NCBI GenBank assembly: GCA_006384855.1 | Contig: VCJN01003024.1 | Span: 88,536-152,535 of the forward strand | Direction of reading: 5' to 3' | From: Tetraselmis striata | Taxonomy: Eukaryota; Chlorophyta; Chlorodendrophyceae; Chlorodendrales; Chlorodendraceae | DNA: 64,000 bases | Shown: in pieces, positions 1 through 9,751 of the stretch | Layout of the letters: each line of letters opens with the position of its first letter | Numbering within the stretch: position 1 is the first letter of the stretch | Position numbers and translations under genes: made by a program | Notes under the pieces: generated by a model | Seen by the model: the letters and a program-made list of their open reading frames with translations, nothing else | The model's database searches: none | What the model was told of the DNA's origin: nothing

Positions 1-17
1 GTCATGTCAACAAACAC

Positions 18-416
18 TTGGTTTACACTCCCTTCAAGATGGAGTCGTTATCTAAGCTGTCAGACCTGGTGAATCCCGGCGACATGCTGACCAGCATGGA
101 CCTGACCCAGGGCTATTACCATGTCCGCCTCCATGACTCAGCTGCGCCTTACAGCGGGTTTGAATGGAGAGGAAGATTCTACACCTGGCGAGTTCTATGC
201 TTCGGGCTGTCTGATGCCCCTCGCTGCTTTTCTAAAGTCATGGGAATTCTGGTGCGACACTGACTCAGTAAGGGCATCAGGATGCTCTGCTACCTGGATG
301 ACTGGTTGTTCATCTCTGGCTCTGTCAGAAAGGCGCATTTAACGACTCAGCAAGTGCTGGCCGATGTTGAGCGCGCCCATGTCAACATCAACTTCAAAAA
401 AATCCAGTCTGCGCCC
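18..416 (+). pseudogene. reverse transcriptase fragment of the DIRS-like element
   Basis: The frame carries an RT palm segment with the S-M-D-L-T-Q-G-Y-Y catalytic-aspartate region, then a F-G-L-S-D-A-P-R block. After an in-frame TGA at 261-263 comes the polymerase motif Y-L-D-D-W at 291-305. A second in-frame stop lies at 417-419, while the protein continues in another frame (T-H-V-G-F-D-L), so a frameshift separates RT from RNase H near the A-run at 396-402. The N-terminal part of the RT lies outside the window. The domain copies the element RNA into DNA; this copy cannot make a full product. Confidence 0.85.
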
Positions 417-1692
417 TAGCCCCACCATCACCCACGTGGGGTTTGATCTGGACACCGTGGCCGGCACCTTCTCTGTGCCTCAGAAGCGATGGGATGCCCT
501 TCAGCTTGACATCCAGTCCCTACTGCATGGCCACCGCAAGCGCCACAAAGTCAAGTTCTTGGCCAGTTGTACTGGGAAATTGATTTCCATGGGGCTAGCA
601 TTGGGCCCAGTTTCTCGCCTCTTCTCTAGAGGTCTGTATGCCAACATTGCGCAAGCAGAACGGTGGGGTCACCACGTTGCCCTCTCTGAGGAATCCCGTG
701 AAGAGCTACGGCTCTGGGCCCGAGTGTCTAGGCAGCAGTTTATTGGGCGCATCGTACCTGACCTGGACAGCAAACTGTCCGTTTTTCTGGAGTGTGATGC
801 TTCAGGCATCGGCTGGGGCGGTTTAGCCAGACCGACTGATGGCAGCTCAGACCCCGTCGCGAAAGCTCACGGCTTCTTTCTTCCGTGGGAACGCGTCGAG
901 TCCTCGACACACCGTGAGACTCGTGGTCTACTCTTCGTTTTGAAGTCCCTGTCACACCTGATCGCAGGCAGACGAGTGCGAGTCCAGGTAGATAACAAAA
1001 GTATGCTACCGGTTTGCGAGCACGGCTCTCGCTCGAGCCTGTCGCTGAACTCTGTCGCTCAACAAGTCTACCTCTTGTGTCTCTCCTTGGGAGCATCTCT
1101 CTCTATTGTGTGGGCGTCCCGGGATGAGAATCCGGACTCCGACGAGATTTCCAAGATGCTCGACAAAGATGACTGGCAACTGCTGCCCAAGTTTTTCCGG
1201 CGCCTCGGCCTGAAGTGGGGCATCCACCATGTCGACCGGTTCGCATCCGACCTGAACCATCAAGTACCGAGATTCTACTCACGGTTCTGGTGCCCAGGAT
1301 GCGAAGGAGTCGATGCTTTCAGCCACTTCTGGGGTGGTAATGTGAATAATTGGATTAACGCTCCGTTTAGCTGCATTGGCCGAGTTGTGCGCAAGCTGAA
1401 AGCTGACCGCGCAGTCGCTACAGTCATAGTACCGCTATGGCCTAGTCAGTCCTGGTGGACTTTAGTAGCTCCTGACGGTAGGCACCTGGCTGACTATGTG
1501 GTCGATTGGGTCATGCTCGACAGCGGCGAGGAGCTATTCAGTTCTGGCGAGGGCAGTGGTAACAACCGTCCGAGCTGCTCCAGGAACTGGCGCGTCCTTG
1601 CTCTGCGCGTCGACTGCCGGCCTAGCGCGCGGCGCACCCCAGCACACCATCGCTGCCTCCACCCGCAGTGGTGTGACAGTCACGGCCCATGA
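364..1692 (+). pseudogene. RNase H and methyltransferase-like region of the DIRS-like element
   Basis: A 442-codon open frame. Its first part finishes the RT thumb and connection. The RNase H domain follows: an E-C-D-A-S-G-I-G-W-G-G block (first catalytic Asp), a H-R-E-T-R-G-L block with the catalytic Glu, and a V-Q-V-D-N-K-S block. After this comes V-D-R-F-A-S-D-L-N and a Trp-rich stretch typical of the DAM/DpnM-like methyltransferase region that follows RNase H in many DIRS elements. The last 60 codons overlap the start of the recombinase frame and are probably not functional. The stretch is intact but disconnected from the RT by a frameshift. Confidence 0.85.
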
Positions 1693-1709
1693 GTCAGCCA
1701 TCACCCGTG

Positions 1710-2848
1710 GGTGTACATCCGCCTGGCCGTGTAACCCGGTGGCTCCCTCCGATGTGGCCGGCACATCTCTGTTTAATGCTTTGATCTCTTCAACTCCGCA
1801 ACAGTGGGCTGCTGGCTCTAATCGTGGCTATGCCTACATATGGAATCGCTTTGTGATGTTCTGCGAGGCTCGGACACCTCCCATGTGCCCAATGCCAGCA
1901 GCCCCGATTGTGGTGGCTATGTTTTTACAAGCTCGGTTGGACGCCCGTTCTACCAGCAGCTATTCAGTGATCAGGTCTGCGTCTGCGGCTATATCGCAGA
2001 TGCATCGGCTGAATATGCATCCCAATCCTACCTTGTCCCCGTGTTGCACCTCTGTCCGGGCAGCAACCAAGCGCACCCTGGGGCTCGCCGTGAAGAACGT
2101 CAAGGAGCCCTTCGCATGGTCTGACATCGCGAAGCTGGTCCGCCTTCGTTGCAAGGACGACTAAGGTATTTGTTCCTGGATAGTGGCAGTTGCCGCAGCC
2201 GTCAGTTTTGCCGGCTTCTGCCGCTACAGCGACCTCCGGGTCCTCCGGTGGGAGGACGTCTCCTTCCTCCCGACTTACCTGGAATTCCGCTTCGTGAAGC
2301 GCAAGAACGACCAGCACCGCCTGTGTGGCAAGGTGCGGGTCGCCAAGATGCACGGCGCCGTGGTGTGCGTATATGGACTCCTGCGACGGTACCAGGCAGT
2401 CATGATCCGCTGGGCAACACCCACTCTGCCAGTGTTCCCGGGGTTCAGCGGCACAGTCCTACGGCACAAGGGCGAGCTAGGGATGGTTCCCTCATCCTCC
2501 CCTATTGAGTACCCCACATTCAGACGCTACCTCGCACGGTGGTTGGGCCCGCTGCTCACCCCTGCGATGACTGAATCCGCTTTCCTGTCCCGGTTCGGCA
2601 CCCAGTCCAGCCGAAGTGGCGGCGCTTCCGCCGCCGCTAACGCAGACATCCCGTTCGCAACATGGGGCCAGCATGGTGGCTGGAAGTCAACCTCTGCTCA
2701 GCTCCGCTATATGGGGCTGGATGAAGAGCACGTTCTATCCGTGTCGCGAGCGATCCTGTCTCTTGCCGAAGAGGACGAACTGGACGATGGTGACGGTGAC
2801 GGTTCACCATCCGACACTGACTCGATTCCCTCCCGGGAAGCAACTTAA
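1710..2848 (+). pseudogene. tyrosine recombinase of the DIRS-like element, one nonsense codon
   Basis: Frame 2 encodes a tyrosine recombinase: an N-terminal SAM-like DNA-binding region (about 1800-2150), then F-C-R-Y-S-D-L-R with the first catalytic Arg, a Q-S-S-R-S-G-G-A block, a G-Q-H-G-G-W block and the nucleophile region L-R-Y-M. The normal H-x-x-R box reads Q-S-S-R, so the usual His is Gln here. An in-frame TAA at 2162-2164 splits the domain; the same frame resumes at once and runs to 2848, so this is a single nonsense mutation rather than a frameshift. The start is not clear; the frame is open from about 1496 and overlaps the RNase H frame. Function in the family: integration of circular cDNA. 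Confidence 0.85.
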
Positions 2849-2992
2849 GTCCCGTCCTAGTGGCATTTTATACCGTACTGGTGATGCCCCATCCCTGTGT
2901 CTGTACCTAATTGATTTTAATTCCCTGTGTAACTTGGCTCGCTTATGTCCGTGTACGGGCCCCGCCAGACCGGCCACTGTTCTTTCATCTGT

Positions 2993-3060
2993 TGGATCTT
3001 TCGGTCCCAGCCGACCCCGTACATTTTGATGCAAAATCTACGCTGTCTAGCTGCGAAAAC
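2993..3060 (+). repeat. 68-bp direct repeat, first copy (B1-type)
   Basis: Identical to 3618-3685 over 68 bp. It starts with T-G-G-A-T-C-T-T and ends with G-C-T-G-C-G-A-A-A-A-C. It lies 145 bp after the recombinase stop, where DIRS/PAT elements carry the first of two B repeats. Confidence 0.9.
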
Positions 3061-3110
3061 TGTAGGGTTTCCTTGAGAGGAACGACCTAGGAAACCCTGG
3101 TTTTCGCAGC
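3050..3110. repeat. long hairpin at the junction after B1
   Basis: GCTGCGAAAAC (3050-3060) and AGGGTTTCCT (3064-3073) are mirrored by AGGAAACCCT (3089-3098) and GTTTTCGCAGC (3100-3110). This gives 21 paired bases in two perfect arms with a 3-nt versus 1-nt asymmetry and a 15-nt loop. The left arm is the end of the 68-bp repeat. It may mark a recombination junction or RNA structure of the element; the function is inferred. Confidence 0.85.
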
Positions 3111-3617
3111 GCCGTCAGGGTTAAGTGACGACCCTGCCGGCCCGGTACGCCAGTACCGGGCGGCGCCGGTCCGGCGGCGCCCTTTAACCGAGTATAAAGG
3201 GCGGCCGCGGACCGGGGGCGCCTTCAGTTGTTGGAAGGCACCCGACTATATTGTCTCCCACCCACCCGCCCGGAGACAATTTATTCGCTTGTGTAGTACG
3301 TTTCCGGATGCTGCTCGATTTAGATTAGGGATAGTCTGGTTAGTTGTGAAAGCACCTGAGGTGGGGAGTGAATATCATTTTGATATACGCCATCCCACAG
3401 GGGTGTTGCGTGTCCGATAAGCCCAGGTGTGGCAGCAATTAGTCAGGCTTTCCCAACATCTTAGCCGTGATGAGAGGCCGAGAGCAGCATAGCGGAATGT
3501 ACTGTCCTGATGAGCCACGTGATCGCTGGTGGCATGTAATTTACAAACACCGGCGGGGGCTCGGGACGCGCGGCGCCTTTCCGGACACCATCCGGTCTGG
3601 CGGCCCCGTACCAGTCG
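3061..3617 (+). repeat. segment between the two B repeats (A2-type)
   Basis: 557 bp bracketed by the two identical 68-bp repeats and without a convincing reading frame. In PAT/Ngaro-like elements the equivalent segment repeats the far left end (A1), which is outside this window, so identity cannot be checked here. Confidence 0.5.
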
Positions 3618-3685
3618 TGGATCTTTCGGTCCCAGCCGACCCCGTACATTTTGATGCAAAATCTACGCTGTCTAGCTGCGAAAAC
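3618..3685 (+). repeat. 68-bp direct repeat, second copy (B2-type)
   Basis: Second perfect copy of 2993-3060; it ends the inferred element. Immediately after it comes a 27-bp sequence (3689-3715, ATTTACCCAAGGAGGCACG...) that recurs at 3986-4012, just inside the next element. Confidence 0.85.
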
Positions 3686-3811
3686 AAGATTTACCCAAGG
3701 AGGCACGATTTGCCAAAGAATGTCAGCTCGCTTACATTGGAGGCTAAGACGAGAACCACAGGCTTGGCCTGGGTGTCTCCTAGCGCAGAAAGATGGCTGT
3801 GGGTGGGTGGG

Positions 3812-3987
3812 TGCGCGAGCCGGTTGAGGCGAGCGCAAAGCAGAGAGTGCCGGTGCCCGAGGGCGGATCCCTCAGGTCGTGGTGCTGGTGTGGGCCGGCA
3901 GGCCCCAGTCCGTGCGCCGACCGCGGGGATCGTGCGCAGTACAACATTGCTAAGTACTGTAAACCTCTAGATGACTACATCTGACCA
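3812..3987 (-). repeat. terminal repeat, left copy
   Basis: Matches 5362-5536 over its whole length except one T/C difference and one extra G. TG...CA ends. Confidence 0.85.
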
Positions 3988-4071
3988 TTTACCCAAGGAG
4001 GCACGATTTGCCAGAGAAGAAAGCCAAAGGCTTGCATAGGTAGCGAAGTGTAGCGGCCGGACGGGGACGAG

Positions 4072-5332
4072 CTAGCAGCAGAACCGCAGCATAGCAGCTC
4101 GCTGCCGAGGCCGCGCCTTTGCGCAACCTGTGCGATGCCCACGTGACACTAGGGGGCGGCTGGGCGCCCGCCGCCAGGCAAGCGTCCCGCAGCCAGCCAG
4201 TGGGAGTGGCTGAAAAGGACCAAGCGGCGGAAGGCTCCAGCGGGGAGACGCTCCAAAACTTGGTCGGCAGGCCGGCGTCAGAGAGAGGCCGGCAAGAAGG
4301 TGGGGCTCGGCCGCCATCGACATCGTCCAGGGCGCTCCAGAGCCCGGGCGCGGGCGCCGTGCGCGGGACGGGCGGCCCAGGTACTGTACAATGTACTGCA
4401 GTGACGGCCGTACCGCCAGGGATTGGCCGCAGGCCTTAGCATAACAGCGAAGATACAGGTACTTGTCGTACAATGTCAGACCCCGCTGCCCCGCGAGGCC
4501 GCGGGCGGCGGTGTCGTCGGTCAGAATCCACAAGCGAGGCTCGTCGCCGTCGCGTGGGGGTGGCTCCAGACCGAAAGGGGGGACTTGACCGAAGTAGGCG
4601 AAGTCGACATACTCGAGCTCGGTATCGAGTGCGTCCAGCTCAGCAGGAAGGGGCCCTTGCGCTCCTTGCTCACCACCCTCGGGCGCAGGCGCGCCCGCGG
4701 GAATGGCTGGCTGGGTGCCTTTGGGAGGAGGCGGTTGCACGGGAGGGGCCAGTCGAGCGAGTAAGGCGGCCGTAGCCGCCTCGAACTGCTCGGCCAGCCG
4801 CTTCTCCATGGCTATTGCTTGGGCCGTCAGGCGTTTTTTCCAATTCGGTGTCGTCGTCGTCAGAATCCACAAGCGAGGCTCGTCGCCGTCGCGTGGGGGT
4901 GGCTCCAGACCGGAAGGGGGGACTTGACCGAAGTAGGCGAAGTCGACGTACTCGAGCTCGGTGTCGAGTGCGTCCAGCTCAGCAGGAAGGGGCTCTTGCG
5001 CTCCTTGCTCACCACGCAGGCGCGCCCGCGGGAATGGCTGGTTGGGTGCCTTTGGGAGGAGGCGATTGCACGGGAGGGGCCAGTCGAGCGAGTAAGGCGG
5101 CCGTAGCTGCCTCGAACTGCTCGGCCAGCCGCTTCTCCAGGGCTATTGCTTGGGCCGTCAGGCGTTTTTCCAATTCCGCGATGGATGCCGCTGTGGCGCC
5201 GCCCGGGGCGTCGTCGACTAGGGCGTCTTCCGGTACAGGGCGAGGGGGCATCCTGCTGTCGCGGGGTGGGGAAGGTGTAGCGTCTCGGTAGGCTGAGGCT
5301 CGGGTCCGAGTCGGCATAGAGTAAGCTGACAC
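4072..5332 (-). pseudogene. gag-like frame with coiled-coil N-terminus, disrupted by duplication
   Basis: The start is probably the ATG at 5332. The first open piece (5332-5009) reads a Pro/Arg-rich leader and then a heptad-like segment with E-L-E-K-R-L-T-A-Q-A-I-A. A second open piece (4872-4072) repeats that segment and continues to an acidic linker and a region with G-L-T-L-Y-D-K-Y-L-Y-L-R. The two pieces arise because about 330 bp is duplicated (4521-4859 resembles 4860-5180). The first copy ends early because of a deletion. Low-complexity Pro/Ala-rich stretches suggest a structural gag-like protein; no zinc knuckle is seen. Assignment as gag rests on position only. Confidence 0.45.
4521..5180. 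repeat. imperfect tandem duplication inside the small element
   Basis: Sequence starting TCAGAATCCACAAGCGAGGC at 4521 recurs at 4860 (offset 339). The copies are almost identical, with short deletions in the second. Confidence 0.85.
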
Positions 5333-5361
5333 TCTGCTCGACTGCTAGAGTCGAGACTGCT

Positions 5362-5536
5362 TGCGCGAGCCGGTTGAGGCGAGCGCAAAGCAGAGAGTGC
5401 CGGTGCCCGAGGGCGGATCCCTCAGGTCGTGGTGCTGGTGCGGGCCGGCAGGCCCCAGTCCGTGCGCCGACCGCGGGATCGTGCGCAGTACAACATTGCT
5501 AAGTACTGTAAACCTCTAGATGACTACATCTGACCA
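5362..5536 (-). repeat. terminal repeat, right copy
   Basis: Right partner of 3812-3987. In the minus orientation of the gag-like frame this would be the 5' copy. Confidence 0.85.
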
Positions 5537-5555
5537 TATGAATTCTCACTGGCCT

Positions 5556-5599
5556 ATATGATATGACGTCGCCTTCTGCTGCTAGCTCATGTAATTATA
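5556..5599 (+). mobile_element. 44-bp insertion with 15-bp flanking direct repeats
   Basis: The insertion shares the core CGCCTTCTGCTGCTAGCTCA plus TGTAATTA with sites at about 40500 and 51275. It is flanked by a perfect 15-bp direct repeat, AATTCTCACTGGCCT, at 5541-5555 and 5600-5614. The length and perfection of the repeats suggest a target-site duplication of a short retroposon. Confidence 0.7.
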
Positions 5600-5614
5600 A
5601 ATTCTCACTGGCCT

Positions 5615-7019
5615 TATTATTGCAGCAGCGCAAAATCGGGTAGAAGCAGTACCCGTACAGGGTACGGGAGAGGTGCTCCTTATTTCTCGCCTTTTCCAAC
5701 GATATATGGGCTTTATACCTCGTGGCCAGGGTCGTCGGGAGCGAGTGACAGTACAGTACTACAACCAGGAGTACTGGTAGCGTCCTTGCGTTAGTAGGTA
5801 CAATAAATGCTGCTAGTGCAAATATCCACAGCAACTACTTCTACCGAAAACTACTCCGCTAAATGGTCACCAGCGCTACTGCGCCGTAAATTACTCCATA
5901 CGCCACCAGCATAGCAGAGGATTTTTGTCTTCACTTCCGCAGCGCCCTCACACGGTGCTCGCACGAAATACGGAGTTAGCAACCGCAGACCTTGCTCGCA
6001 GGACGCAACCACGCACGCTCCATCAAACTTCCATAGGTGCTTGACACCGTTACCTGTATACGGTGCGGAGTGGCGCCTTCCTCACGCTGGTTGCGTGGTG
6101 CCGACGTGTGCCCCACAAGCTGAGAGGAAAGACCAGCAAGTATCGTCACGGCTCGGGCAGGGTGCCGAGAATACTTCCGCTGAACTCCAGGTCGGTGACG
6201 CAGCGCCGCCCGCCCTACCAGTACCTTTGGTTTTGACTTTGCAAACTATTTATCGTCCCGTCACCGTGTGGTGCAAGTGCAGATATATTATCATTAGCGG
6301 GGGGTGGCAGTTGGCGAGTTGTGCGTGTGGCGCGATAGTCGCGCGAATCCAGTTGGAACAGCACAAAATACTCGCCCCGGGGCACCGACGACTGGTATTT
6401 CACACAGCGGCGCCGCGGGCTGGGTATGCAACGACCTCGCTGAAGTCGCACACTCACTGTTATACTCTGCGCGTCACGTGCGGACGAGGGTGTTCGTGCG
6501 AATGACGTAACTTAGCACGAAATCTGCGCACAACGTCCATGCGACGTGTTCGCCTCGCCGCGCCCACGTCCCTGTCTGGCCGTTCTCAATATGTATTTAC
6601 CAGTTCGCAGCGAGGACCCCGCCAGCAACCCTGTGGCTATGCGTGCCGCCCCATACCTATGTGGTTATGCATACCCGAATTCGTGGAGCTCGTCTCGCTT
6701 GTGGAGCCTGTTATTAATCCCTGATGAAACCGAGATGTACGTGTTAGGTACATATAGATAACTGGATGCACGATACCGACGTTGCATGTGCGCGAGGTCG
6801 CGAGGCCCGTCTTGAGGTCGCCGACTTAGGGCCGTCTCTTCTTTTTTCCATGTGTGCAGGGATTGACTGCGCTTTCGAGGAAGTTACTTGCCTCTTCCAG
6901 AAGTAGTGGTGCTCGGGAGCCAATGGACGGTGTGGCCCACATATCAAGACTGATTATTACGCCGCGCGCGTGACTATTTTTCCAGGGTGCGCTCTGACAC
7001 CGTGCGTTCTTCGTCGCGT
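5615..7019. other. spacer without a recognised gene
   Basis: Several open frames of 60-150 codons occur on both strands but none resembles a protein family or shows splice-consistent structure. It is the 5' flank of the gene starting at 7020. No clear promoter element was recognised. Confidence 0.5.
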
Positions 7020-9679
7020 ATGGCAGGCCACAAGCCCGGCTCTCGTGACTATGCTGGGGAGTTTTCCAGAGGACCGCCCTTGGTGCCTCGCGTTTCCCGG
7101 GAAGCATCATGGGCTTTACCGCCACCGTTTCCTCGTCCAGGCGACACGCAGTCCCTTATTTCGCGGACGGGCAGCCCGTTCGGATCTTACATGGGGCGCT
7201 CAGCTGGTAAGTACTTGCGAATGCATCACAGGACTCGCCATGCTGGTATGTATCCTGAGTCGGGTGTATCTAACTTGTGTGGTGCCCTGGTCTACCCAGA
7301 TGACAATGCTCTGGCAGCTGCACACGCATATTATCAATTGAGCCACTCCGGCAGTCAAGCTGCGCTGGCTCCCTACATGATGGCGGTGAACAGACACCGT
7401 GCTGCCATGCTGCCAACGCAGTGGGGCGAGTTTCGTCCTGGGGCCAGTCCGTATCCGGAGGACTGGCCGAGGCATTTGAGGGCACCTTTCGACGGCAGGG
7501 CTGCTCGGTCAGGAGACTATGGACAGATGAATTCACCCAAGGGTCTCCGTGGCAGCCATGTGGAATCACCCTCGTGGAAGGCAAACTGCGAGCAGACCCT
7601 GGAAATGGGCCCTCCAGCGGCACGCAAACCAAAAGATGGCTCTCTTGCCCCCATTCAGCACAGAGCAAGCTCAGGTCGGGCATGGCCCGACATGGCCCGG
7701 CATGGCCCAACAGTATGCACTATCAGCAGCACTGCACATACATGCCATGCGTGCCGTGCCAGATCGTTGGGCTATTACTGATATTTCCTCGAATCTTTGT
7801 CGCACAGGGAAACCAAGCAGCATTGCAAGATCCCGTATGTCCAGCGACTCGCCCTCAGCCATCGTGGCTAGCAGGTGTCCGATCTGCGCCAAGCAAAGGC
7901 CAGCCATTATCCAGGCGGGAGGCACACGCTGCGATACAGCAACCTCGCTGCGTGACAACCATGGGGCCCTGGTATATGACAAGGACGGCAAGACCATTAC
8001 ACGGCAATGCCCTCATGTATTCATGCCCCCGCGCACACAGCTGGTTGGGGACGAGCTGGCTGCTCCATCAATGTCCGGCCAGAAGCAGCCCCTGCGCGTC
8101 CCCAACAAAAACGACCCCAATGATTACGACCAAAGACTTCCAAAGGTGCCCACATGGTCAGAATGCTGTACAAGCAGGTTGTTTTAAATGGGACTTATTT
8201 TGTGTAGATGTTGACACCTCTTGCCCGGTGCCACAGGTGCCTCGCGTTGGTGGCACGTTCTTTCGGCCTCCCCAACAGTTGTTTTCAGAGCGTGTGGCGG
8301 ATCCTGGCGCTACTGGGTCTCCGGTTGATGACATGGACGGGCAAATGCACACAAGGAAGTCTGCTCCATGCGAAGCGATGCCCATGCCTCTTGAGACAGG
8401 TGACACACAAAGCTGTCTCCTTCTGCAGATCATAGAGGGCATTTGTTTCACATACCAATGTGATTGAATCACCTCTTTTGCCCTGACTGAAACAGCCACT
8501 ATGTTGTTTGCAGCATCGGCGGCCATTCTCCGCCATTGCATCAGGTGCCCGGACTGTGAGTTTGAGCATAGCGAGCCAATGGATGGCAAGGTCTGCACCA
8601 ATCCTATTCCTCATCGGAATACCAAAGGAGGCCTCCTAAAGGACAAAAAGGGAGCAACCATCATGACCCAGTGTGGACACCGCTTCGCTGGCAGTGAAGA
8701 TGTTGTTGTGTTGGAGACCAGGATCGAGTCGCTTGCGCCCGAGCTGCGCGGCATGCTGATCAAGGGCAAGCCACGCGAGCTGGCGGAGATCGAGAACGAC
8801 TTTTGGCAGGCAGTCAACAAGGTACAACCTGAATCCAACAGGGAAGGAGAGGGAGTCGGGGATGTCTAATCAGGATCTAGTTGTCAGGGCCCACTCTAAA
8901 TTGATTGGTTTGCCTGCAGATTGAGAAGGGGCTTCCAAGCCTTGGGGGTGGCGATGTCTTTGTGTCCATGATCTCGTTTGTGGCCGCCGCTGAGCCTCAA
9001 AACAGCGAGTTGGTGCGCTTTGCATCATGTACGCTGTCTGATGGAAGTCCCCTGCACCTGGTTCTCCTGCGCTATTGCACAGGTGAACCCCATCCCACAC
9101 TATTTTAAGCCGGGATGACTGCAATGACCGCATAAATGTGAGCCTGTTTGTTGCGTGGCACTGAGTCTTACGATTGTGCACATACCAGGCAAATACTCCA
9201 AGATGATATATGGTCGCCCAGAGTTTGATGGCGAGATTGACAGGCGGCTAAATGCCACCCTCCAGCACCTTGCAAAGGCAAAGGAGCACGCCATGAAGAG
9301 CAAGGTGTGCATTTGTGTGGCCCAACACACCGTGTACATATACAGATGAGTATATGTTGTTAAATGCTGACCGGTGACGCACGTTATATTGCAGAAGAAG
9401 ACAAAGCGGGGGAAAGCATTCAGTGGGAAGAACCTGGAGAGTTTCCTGCACGCCATCGAGCTCTCGCATTGCTTGCAGAATTTGCAGGCCAAGGAGTTTG
9501 ATCTTGAGACGCTCGTCATGGGTAGCTGCACCGATGATGGCAACCCTGGCTTAATGACTCCAGAGTTTCTTGCGGAGGAGACAGGTGTCATCCTTCATGC
9601 AGCTCGCAAGATCATGGAATGTGCCAACAAGATCAGGCGCAAGCAACGTAGCAAAGGGACACGGAAGCAAAAGTCGTAA
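7020..9679 (+). CDS. unknown nuclear-type protein with two Cys/His modules and a SAM-like C-terminus (8 exons)
   Basis: Exons 7020-7206, 7300-7674, 7808-8145, 8237-8399, 8514-8821, 8920-9082, 9189-9304 and 9395-9679 join in phase to 1935 nt, 644 codons plus stop. All introns are GT-AG; the weakest donor is at 7675. Residues 1-190 are Pro/Ser/Arg-rich and look disordered. A module C-P-x-C, then G-x-x-C, then L-x-x-D-K-x-G-x-T-I-x-x-Q-C-x-H-x-F occurs at about residues 210-260 and again at about 366-413. A helical segment follows (F-W-Q-A-V-N-K onward). Residues about 565-627 resemble a SAM domain (L-E-S-F-L-H-A-I-E-L, then F-D-L-E-T-L-V). The C-terminal tail is strongly basic. Zinc binding and nuclear location are inference. 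The start may instead be the in-frame ATG at 6987. I do not recognise the family. TGTAA lies 68 nt past the stop. Confidence 0.8.
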
Positions 9680-9746
9680 GTAGATTACGTTTTCCATGTC
9701 TCTCTTAGCAACATGCCAAGTGTTACTGTAGGTGATGCCCTGTTTG

Positions 9747-9751
9747 TGTAA
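9747..9751 (+). promoter_or_regulatory. TGTAA polyadenylation signal
   Basis: TGTAA lies 68 nt after the stop codon at 9679. This motif is the usual poly(A) signal in chlorophycean algae, so it supports both the gene model and the taxon guess. Confidence 0.55.

Larger units (their letters stand above)
1..3685 (+). mobile_element. DIRS/PAT-like tyrosine-recombinase retrotransposon, decayed, truncated by the window edge
   Basis: Reading plus-strand frames in order gives a reverse transcriptase (18-416), RNase H plus a DIRS-type methyltransferase-like region (364-1692) and a tyrosine recombinase (about 1710-2848). This order is the hallmark of DIRS-order elements, which integrate with a tyrosine recombinase instead of a DDE integrase; relatives such as TOC3 are known in green algae. 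The element is inactive as seen: stops interrupt the RT and the recombinase, and a frameshift lies in or near the A-run at 396-402. Downstream, a 68-bp direct repeat (2993-3060 and 3618-3685) brackets 557 bp, matching the B1-A2-B2 arrangement of split direct repeats. The matching A1 copy would lie left of the window, which is inference. Confidence 0.85.
3812..5536 (-). mobile_element. short element with 176-bp terminal direct repeats (TRIM/LARD-like)
   Basis: Two nearly identical repeats (3812-3987 and 5362-5536) flank a 1.4-kb core. Both begin TGCGCG and end TGACCA, giving TG...CA termini as in LTRs; they differ by one substitution and one indel. The core holds a minus-strand gag-like frame and an internal 339-bp-offset duplication. 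No RT, protease or integrase is present. No primer-binding site beginning TGG and no obvious target duplication were found, so LTR status is likely but not proven. Confidence 0.65.

Noticed and set aside
740..1263. Antisense frames within the DIRS-like RNase H region
   Set aside because: Shadows of a clear plus-strand coding region.
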